Assembly (NCBI GenBank): GCA_018398765.1
Contig: JAHBMJ010003112.1
Coordinates: 1 to 13,139 of the forward strand
DNA: 13,139 bases
Source of the DNA: Chromera velia
Taxonomy: Eukaryota > Sar > Chromeraceae
Direction: 5' to 3'
The notes beneath the pieces are model-generated. The model was not told the origin of the DNA. It saw only the letters and a list, made by a program, of their open reading frames with translations, and did no database searches. Below are positions 7,589 to 13,139 of the stretch, piece after piece. The first letter of the stretch is position 1. Each line of letters starts with the position of its first letter. A program made the position numbers and the translations under genes.

Positions 7589-7801
7589 CTGCACACACGC
7601 AAAAGAAGCTTTCTGTATTGATTGAGAAAGGCGAACGGAAAGACAAATAGATGGACTGACAGACAAACGGACAGAACAAATCTGAGGTGTACGCGCACAC
7701 GTACGTACACATGGAAGACAGACCGGCAGAAATGCACACAGAGAGATAGACACAGGAAAGCAAGCAGGTGGGCAGAGACAGAGAAACAAACATGTGCGCA
7801 C
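7589..7801 (-). other. Stop-free intron inside the RCC1 propeller
   Basis: A 213-bp interval (71 codons) from donor GTGCGC (7801) to acceptor gtgtgtgcag (7589), open in frame, rich in CTGT/CTTT on the minus strand. Its translation is Cys/Val/Phe-rich and has no propeller pattern. Removing it restores a perfect RCC1 blade across the junction. Confidence 0.75.
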
Positions 7802-8152
7802 CTGAACCAATATCCACAAGTCACACCGACAAACCCGTCGCCTTTCTCCCATTCGCCTGAGGCAGCTGTCAACCCTATCGGAATAACACTGTCCACGTTC
7901 TCCCCCCCCCCTCCTTTTTCCCCCCAGACAAAGAGACGACCATCCTCCAAGACGACTGCAGATTGCTCTGCCCCCGCACACGCATCCACGGCCCCGAACA
8001 GGCCGCGAGCGACTTCTCCGCCGTCTACGAGAAGGACCTCGGTTGGCCCTGATCGGGCCTTTCGGTCCTCAAACCCGATTTTGTTCTGAGAACCGAACGC
8101 CATCACTCGCCCTCCAGAGATAATCAGCGTGTGCTCGTGACCCTTCGCGATT
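7802..8152 (-). CDS. RCC1-like beta-propeller, N-terminal exon
   Basis: It encodes two RCC1 blades: ISRIAKGHEHTLIISGGRVM followed by AFGSQNK, and VDACAGAEQSAVVLEDGRLF followed by VWGEKGGGG. It then enters a third blade (VTCGYWF) that is completed in the next exon; the donor is CAG/GTGCGC. The 5' border is uncertain. Acceptor ttcaag (exon from 8152) follows a long pyrimidine tract; acceptor ggacag (exon from 8222) would add a Ser-rich stretch, and that Ser-rich reading may simply be the pyrimidine tract. The frame stays open further upstream to about 8500. A run of nine C (7903-7911, + strand) codes for GGGG. Confidence 0.7.
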
Positions 8153-8658
8153 CTTGAAATAGGTCCGGGCCAGGAAGAAATGGAAGAGGAGGAGGAGGAA
8201 GGTGAAGAAGAGGAAGAATTTGTGGAGGCTCCTGTCCGATTGCGCGGCAACAGGTGGAGGGTCGGGAAAATCAGACAGGTATAGATAAAGGAAAAAATGT
8301 GCAGAGTCAAGGACAGACAGACACAGGGTAGACAAGGCCAGCCAGAGACAGAAAGACGAGCGTGCAGGGGAAACAGAGAATTAAGCAGAAAGTTGCTCCT
8401 CTCCGTGTCCGCATCATCGATGCGTTGCAGGTGGCTTTCGCCAGCTCTTTCCTCTTCACGAATGCTTCCATGCCATGCAAGTACTTGCTTTGCCGTTGAA
8501 CTGAGTCTTGATCTGCTGATCTAATCCCCCGGTCTCCGAAATGCACTCCAATGAAAATCACACTCGTGCAATCCATTTCTCCACCCCTCGTTGCTTCTTT
8601 ATTAAAAAGAGTCTGCAGGCATGCATGTATCCATATCTTTTCTTTTGAAAGAACTGAC
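8153..8658 (-). other. Unresolved 5' region of the surface-protein gene
   Basis: Two overlapping minus-strand frames look usable between about 8505 and 8330. Frame A is continuous with the RCC1 exon and reads QVLAWHGSIREEERAGESHL, then QRIDDADTERSNFLL. Frame B reads DQDSVQRQSKYLHGMEAF and, from ATG ATG at 8417, MMRTRRGATF plus about 16 hydrophobic residues, like a signal peptide. Frame B can follow the exon at 8659 in phase 1 (acceptor atcagcag). It can reach the RCC1 exon in phase 2 from AA/GTACTT or CT/GTCTCT to 8152. Pyrimidine-rich introns often translate as hydrophobic peptides, so the signal-peptide look may be false. Confidence 0.4.
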
Positions 8659-8847
8659 CGGCGTCAGAAAGCGAAGAGGAAGAGGGCAAAGATGCCGCCT
8701 GCTGTGGATCTCTTAGATGTGCATCTCCTGTTTTTCCTTCCCGTTCTCCGGCTGTCCTCCCGTTCAGCTCGTCAACATAGAGCCTCTCTCCCCTTTCTCC
8801 AGCCTGTCTTGACTCTCTGGCATTGTCTGCAAGGTGGTGTGGAGGTT
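8659..8847 (-). CDS. Probable upstream exon of the surface-protein gene
   Basis: A 189-bp (63-codon) open segment with strong splice sites: acceptor cctcctcttgcag (8848) and donor GTCAGT (8658), both phase 1 like the sushi-like exons downstream. It reads PPHHLADNARESRQAGERGE and continues with VDELNGRTAGEREGKTG, ending in a Ser-rich stretch (SLPSSSSLSDA). It is hydrophilic, charged and without Cys, like a linker or disordered N-terminal segment. No family is recognised. The start codon and any signal peptide would lie further upstream; none is convincing. Confidence 0.5.
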
Positions 8848-9097
8848 CTGCAAGAGGAGGCGGAGTAAGCAGACTGCATTAGAGAGGTCGAAGTTGCAAA
8901 GAAATTTCTGCACGGAAGTCTTCGCAAAAAGACTTTTCACAAAAAGCAAAAGCGCGCCAAGGCAAAGGGTGAAGCCAAAAGCACAGTGGGTGCAGTGCAA
9001 ACACTCCCATTTTGGCAGATGGCGTGTCCTCAAACTGATCAAAATGAGTGCATTTCAGATGGAACCTTCATGCCCCGTGTCTCTCCTCCCCTCCCTC

Positions 9098-9142
9098 TGT
9101 GTGTGTGTGCGTGTGTGTGTGTGTGTGCGTGTGTGTGTGTGC
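9098..9142. repeat. (GT)n microsatellite
   Basis: GT dinucleotides interrupted by single GC steps. It lies in the divergent 5' region. Confidence 0.95.
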
Positions 9143-10127
9143 ACATGATATCTGATGGGCAGTGCCTTTGAGCTCTGGCGTGACGTTGAACATCCGAGCT
9201 GGTTGATGAAGTGAACAGGGTAACCGAAACAGAATGGCAGGTCTTTAAAGGGCGGAGGGGAAGCAGGCGTGCACGCTTATATACAGTTGCGCATGCGAAT
9301 ACATGTACTCATGCATGTACTGATGGACACGAGCGTGGACACAGCCTAAAAATGGGAAGTGCATCTAGAATCGGTGTACAGTCTCAGCATCTTGTAACCA
9401 AGCAAGAAAATCCCGTTTGAGACAAACAGCAGAACTCATTTGCAGTCAAAGGAAGACAGATTCAGTGCGCGCAGACTGATCAATGTTTGAAGGGAAAGTA
9501 CCTGCTGCTTCTGTTCCGTCTACTCCCAGCTGTCTGCGAAAACCTTTTTCCTGCGGTCTGCCTGAACTCGAAGAAGACATCATGAAGACCTGGACGGGCT
9601 ATCACTGTTTCTTCCGGATGATGAGAACCATGTGTACATGTACGTCTCGCTTATATATGTATTTGGGGTTCAAGGTTCGACTCAAATCGGATTCAAAATT
9701 GGACGCAGTGCACAGTCACTTAAGTTTTCACGACAAAACAAGGCCTGTTGACGTCTACTTCACTGCGCTGCTCCTTCACATAAATGAGGCCTCTGGTTTG
9801 GAACACAAGTGCTTTTTCAACAACATTTTAATTGCGTCGTCGGGCTGGATCGAACTCTGAATGATCGATCGAGTGATGCGATGGCCGGTTGCGCAAAACC
9901 GCGTGCGATGTTCCAGTCAGCTTGGTTGCATGCGCGGCGTGCGAGCCCTGCATGCAAGAAAAAATTAGGACATATCATGCAACACCGTGCCGGACTGCAT
10001 ATATGCGCGTCCAGCGGGTTCAGCTTTACGTACAGCGTGCAGTGACTGACTCGGACTGAGTTCATTGAAGGAGTTAATTGCGTGCAGAATGCAAACCCTT
10101 GAATGCAAGGCGCCATCTGACTGACAG

Positions 10128-10249
10128 GTTTCATGTGCACTATCAGCCCAACAGTGGGGTTGTCGGTGTCAGAAATGAGCGGCAGATTCTTGCTCAGTGT
10201 CTGCACTCAGAACTCCTTCAGAAAGCTTCACGACTGACACCTTCCAAAG
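10128..10249 (+). CDS. Possible upstream exon of the + strand membrane ORF
   Basis: Between an acceptor-like gactgacag (10127) and a donor-like GTATTG (10250) the frame reads FHVHYQPNSGVVGVRNERQ, then QCLHSELLQKASRLTPSK, which has a protein-like mix of residues. However, its phase-1 exit does not match the phase-2 acceptors seen at 10322 and 10445, so no consistent gene model joins it to the downstream ORF. It may be chance. Confidence 0.2.
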
Positions 10250-10503
10250 GTATTGTCGCCTTGGTCCAGGAACGCCCTGGATAGCTCGATCTGAGCAGAT
10301 TCTTCGACTCTTTGAATTACAGAACATCTGTCGCACTCTTCCCGTGCATTGACCGATCCTTGTCAACGCTCGCACACCCACTGTTGGGTAAGAGGGACAT
10401 GACATTCTTGTACAGCCTCCACGAGTGCGCTCGTTTCTTTTACAGGCGATCGTGCACTTCCTCCGTTTCGGCAACACACTCGCACCGCGGATCAGCCACG
10501 CGG

Positions 10504-11451
10504 ATGTGGCTTTGCATTCTGTGGCTTTTTGGTCTTGTAATGGTTTGCTGCTTTGGTGCCGTATGGTTTGTACTGCTCGTTGCACTTCGGTGCACTAGTT
10601 GGTGCATCACAATCGCTCCCCTTCCCAGGAGAAGGCACGCATTCGAGCTGCACTATGGTGGCTATTACGCAAGCAGAGAAAGTAACGGAAGGTACAGCAT
10701 CTTCCGTCTTCTTGACTGTGACATGGACGTCGCGCACATCACTCCCTTCCCTCAGAGGTTCAACAGGAAGCCGACCACAGAGGATATTGAGCAGATTGTC
10801 GGGCTGAATGCTGATCGAGAGTCAATTTGCGTGTACTTCGACAGCCTGTTCTTTGGCAAAGAGGCAGAGCTTGTTGCAGCCCGCCCTATGCAGTGGGATG
10901 ATGTGCGGGGCTACGGCGTCAGTCTTTCTAGAGGCACAACGTACGGTTCTCCACAGTCTCAGAGCACGGAAACAGACGAGTTCAGTGTGAGGAATGTGCT
11001 CATCTGTCAGATTCTTCTCAGTGATCAGCCTCCTATTCCTGTGATCCAGTTGGAGCCTGATGGTGCAGGAATCTTCCAATGGAGCGCATTCCCTCAGAGT
11101 TTCTTCAAAATTCCTTGTGAGTCTGTGGGAGTATGGAGCGAAACCTTCTGCTTGTGGGAGACGGGACTGTACGGAGTTCTCGAGGCAGACGGTCAACAGC
11201 TTTGCACCATTCCTTTTGAGCCGATTTGTGAGCCTCATGGTGATTGGGCCTGTAGACTTCCCCTTTCTTCACCCCCTGTCCTTCCGAAGTTTCAGTTCTT
11301 TCTGTTCGACGTGGAGCATGCAGAGGCGGAAGCTCTTCGCAAGGCTCCATGCTTCGTGAGACCTCAGTTTCTCCTTCCGTCCTTCCGTGCCGCCTCCCTT
11401 CCCCATTCTCACTTCGTTCCACCCACTGGAGACGTTACTGGGAAGTGCTGA
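10504..11451 (+). CDS. Intron-less membrane-anchored hypothetical protein
   Basis: From ATG 10504 the ORF gives 315 residues ending in TGA (11449-11451); an in-frame ATG at 10399 would add 35 residues. A splice acceptor (tttcttttacag, AG at 10445) lies between the two, favouring 10504 or an upstream spliced exon. The protein opens with one very hydrophobic stretch of about 30 residues (MWLCILWLFGLVMVCCFG...), then an Arg-rich patch (PLPRRRH) and a long soluble domain. Two regions resemble each other: ESNGRYSIFRLLDCDMD...ITPF and WETGLYGVLEADGQQ...IPF, a G-x-Y-x-[IV]-[LF] strand followed by a [IT]-x-F strand. A distant likeness of this pattern to Imm26-type beta domains came to mind but is unsupported. 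No family is recognised. The C-terminus is Pro/Phe-rich. Confidence 0.7.
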   Translation: MWLCILWLFGLVMVCCFGAVWFVLLVALRCTSWCITIAPLPRRRHAFELHYGGYYASRESNGRYSIFRLLDCDMDVAHITPFPQRFNRKPTTEDIEQIVGLNADRESICVYFDSLFFGKEAELVAARPMQWDDVRGYGVSLSRGTTYGSPQSQSTETDEFSVRNVLICQILLSDQPPIPVIQLEPDGAGIFQWSAFPQSFFKIPCESVGVWSETFCLWETGLYGVLEADGQQLCTIPFEPICEPHGDWACRLPLSSPPVLPKFQFFLFDVEHAEAEALRKAPCFVRPQFLLPSFRAASLPHSHFVPPTGDVTGKC

Positions 11452-11976
11452 GCAGCACAAGAGAAAAGACAAGTTTGTCAGCGGGAATGTTACACCGTTG
11501 AATTGTCTGTAAGTCGAAGAGGTTGTAAGTGGGAGTCAACGGAGGTGATTGTAAGCTTGCAAATGACAAAGAATTTTTTTGCGTGAGTTTGGCGCAGGCA
11601 GTGTTTAACAATTCATTTGTTCTTGTGCTCATTGCCGTGCCGTGGGACATGTCTGTTGTTGTAAGATTGCGCATGCGTTTCTGTTGCATGCATGTGTTGT
11701 TACGAATATATGCTCCAAATCGTAAGGTGACTGCGTGTGCAGTTGGTTCTATGATGCCATTGTCTCCAAAAAGTTGTGGCAAAAACATAGAGCGGAGAGC
11801 GTGAAGAACAAGGACGGGATTAATAATTCCAGCAAAACAAAAGCATTCTGCGGCATTCAAGTTTTCTGCTAACGAGGGTGTTTCTCAGAAATATTCATGT
11901 CAGTGTGTGCTACTGTGTCTGAATCTGATAAGTGCCGTTCATTTAATGCATGATTGTCTCCATTTGCTCCTTAAGT
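11452..11976 (+). other. 3' flank of the membrane ORF
   Basis: About 525 bp with normal composition that turns AT-rich, probably 3' UTR then intergenic. A 141-codon minus-strand frame (11860-11435) lacks an ATG start at its 5' end and has no domain signs. No canonical AATAAA is seen close to the stop codon. Confidence 0.45.
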
Positions 11977-11994
11977 GATGATGATGATGATGAT
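11977..11994. repeat. (GAT)6 microsatellite
   Basis: Six perfect GAT copies at the transition into the AT-rich region. Confidence 0.95.
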
Positions 11995-12619
11995 TGAGGG
12001 TTAAATCCTAGATTTAGCGACGCCAAATCCCAAGCCACTAACAAGGCTTTGAGTACTCAGTTTCTCTCTCGAATGAGTCTCCATGCTTATCCGGTCTCGT
12101 AATCTGAGTGCAAACTTTAACACTTCATCTAGCACTTCATTGTGACTTGAAGTTGCATTTGCTCAATATTTTGTATTCTTACTATTCTATACCTAGTTCT
12201 ATACTATATTGATGGCATACATATACCACTGTCACCATGACTCTTTTGTACATACAGTGAAGTATATTTACAATCGTAGTTTACTGTTACTGTTTATAAA
12301 ACTAAACGCCGCTTATAGTAATAATAACTATGACTATATATATTATATATAACGCGCCATTAAAATTTGTATCTAAAAGTAGCCTGAGTAGCTTGATTCC
12401 TAGCTTGATTTTTAAGTTTAGTTACAGTTATAGGTATTTAGAGCTAGATTTAGAGACGGATATATGCATGCGCAAAAAAAAAAATTAAAATTTTTCATTA
12501 ACTAAAATTAATTTAAATTAATTCAATTTTTTTTTTCCTAATTTCCTCATGCTAGTCCAATTCTTTACAGATGTCTACAGATGTCTAGATAGATGTCGTA
12601 TTAAAACTTTGAAGACTTT
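11995..12619. other. AT-rich intergenic DNA
   Basis: About 620 bp of AT-rich DNA with poly(A), poly(T) and short AT palindromes (around 12480-12535). ACAGATGTCT occurs twice in tandem at 12567-12586, with a third partial copy to 12597. No coding frame is supported. Confidence 0.75.
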
Positions 12620-12862
12620 CAGAATAATTTCTAGGCCTATCACAGCAAAAAAAAAAAAATTATTAAAGCCGATTATCGCTTTTTTTTTTTTTTCTTTTTT
12701 TTAAAACAACTGTTGTTCAAGTGTTGTGCAACTGTTGTTTTGGTGTTGCACAACTGTTGCTTAAGTGTTGCAAGAAAAAAAAAAGAAAAAAATAATTTAA
12801 GCCAATTCTGGTTTACTTTTTTTTTTTTTTTGCTGTGATACGCCTAGAATAATTTATTTCTG
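12620..12862. mobile_element. Candidate small inverted-repeat element (MITE-like)
   Basis: The left arm contains TTTCTAGGCCTATCACAGC followed by a run of A (about 12620-12659). The right arm, read on the minus strand, contains ATTCTAGGCGTATCACAGC followed by a run of A (about 12862-12820). Just inside the arms lies a pair of direct copies, AAATTATTAAAGCCGATT (12655-12672) and AAATAATTTAAGCCAATT (12789-12806). The centre is the 22-bp tandem repeat at 12707-12772. There is no coding capacity. Size, AT richness and inverted ends suit a non-autonomous DNA transposon remnant, but target-site duplications were not established. Confidence 0.5.
12707..12772. repeat. 22-bp tandem repeat, three copies
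   Basis: Copies at 12707-12728, 12729-12750 and 12751-12772 all begin CAACTGTTG and carry GTGTTG near the end. They differ at a few positions each. CAACTGTTG also contains a short palindrome (CAAC...GTTG). Confidence 0.92.
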
Positions 12863-13017
12863 ATAAACCCTAATCTCTACAGACCAGCGAAGGTCTATGT
12901 GGAGATACAGGTTATCTTGGAGTTCACAGATTATAATTTTGTTCATACATGGTCCCTTGTTCAAGTCCACTTCTCAGCTAAGATCAAACCATTACTTCTG
13001 ATCGATCTCCGATTTGA

Positions 13018-13107
13018 TTGCATGCATTCTTGCTTGCATGCATTTCAGTTGCTGGAGCCGGTTGGGGCCGTCATAAAGTGCGCGCGCCCTGCTGGTTGGG
13101 GCCGTCA
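13018..13107. repeat. Two pairs of short direct repeats at the right edge
   Basis: TTGCATGCATT occurs at 13018-13028 and 13034-13044, each holding the palindrome TGCATGCA. GGTTGGGGCCGTCA occurs at 13060-13073 and 13094-13107, 34 bp apart. The GC-rich turn after 13050 suggests the start of a new unit, perhaps a promoter of a gene beyond the window. Confidence 0.85.
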
Positions 13108-13139
13108 GGAACTGTTTTTCTTGCTCATGCCATTATATG

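Larger units (their letters stand above)
8848..10398. promoter_or_regulatory. Divergent 5' intergenic region
   Basis: About 1.5 kb between the 5' parts of the minus-strand surface-protein gene and the + strand membrane-ORF gene, so promoters for both probably lie here. It contains a (GT)n tract at 9098-9142 and three GCATGC palindromes (9291-9296, 9928-9933, 9950-9955). Motifs of this type occur in apicomplexan promoters and are bound by some ApiAP2 factors; a role here is inferred. Composition is ordinary, unlike the AT-rich 3' flanks. An ATG-started frame of 125 codons at 9483-9860 has no recognisable features and is not claimed as a gene. Confidence 0.45.

Noticed and set aside
8764-9042. 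Minus-strand frame with a hydrophobic stretch, a possible signal-peptide exon
   Set aside because: It lacks an ATG at the needed place, and the good exon at 8847-8659 uses a different frame through the same DNA.
9817-10206. 129-codon minus-strand frame
   Set aside because: No domain, no splice or start context, and it overlaps DNA with competing weak frames; likely chance.
11435-11860. 141-codon minus-strand frame overlapping the end of the membrane ORF
   Set aside because: It has no ATG at its 5' end and unremarkable composition; probably a chance frame in a 3' flank.
12866-12873. Telomere-like AAACCCTA
   Set aside because: A single copy only, not a repeat array.

Overview
This is eukaryotic nuclear DNA, most likely from a protist. 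It has spliceosomal introns (GT...AG), microsatellites in introns and intergenic DNA, GCATGC palindromes like those seen upstream of apicomplexan genes, and no bacterial operon layout. An alveolate, for example a chromerid such as Chromera velia, would fit. That placement is inference from style, not from a recognised marker gene.

Layout: (1) 1-1531, + strand: the 3' end of a gene. A CTTT-type microsatellite lies in its intron, followed by a clear coiled-coil exon (1019-1249) and possibly a last exon (1327-1531). (2) about 1680-2900: AT-rich, then microsatellite-rich DNA between two convergent genes. (3) 2963 to about 8850, minus strand: the main find, an intron-rich gene read right to left. 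It encodes an RCC1-type beta-propeller (about 8152-6639), four successive four-cysteine sushi-like modules (6048-5767, 5273-4989, 4542-4210, 3888-3634), and a last exon with one transmembrane helix and a 51-residue basic tail carrying the overlapping sorting-type motif NPAYHGM (3213-2963). Each sushi-like module is one exon with phase-1 introns on both sides, and neighbouring modules are joined by only two residues. The N-terminus is not resolved; a further phase-1/phase-1 exon is likely at 8847-8659. (4) about 8850-10400: the 5' flank shared by two divergent genes, with a (GT)n tract, GCATGC palindromes and some weak possible exons. (5) 10504-11451, + strand: an intron-less ORF with an N-terminal membrane segment and no recognised family. 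(6) 11452-13139: 3' flank, then AT-rich intergenic DNA with a probable small inverted-repeat element (12620-12862) around three 22-bp tandem repeats, and two pairs of short direct repeats at the right edge.

If the splice model is right, the minus-strand gene makes a type I surface protein: an unusual ectodomain (propeller plus sushi-like stalk), one membrane pass and a cytoplasmic endocytosis-type signal. The link between the propeller and the first sushi-like module rests on a weak donor site and is the main uncertainty. AT-rich DNA lies beyond the 3' ends of the genes at both sides, while the divergent 5' region has ordinary composition.
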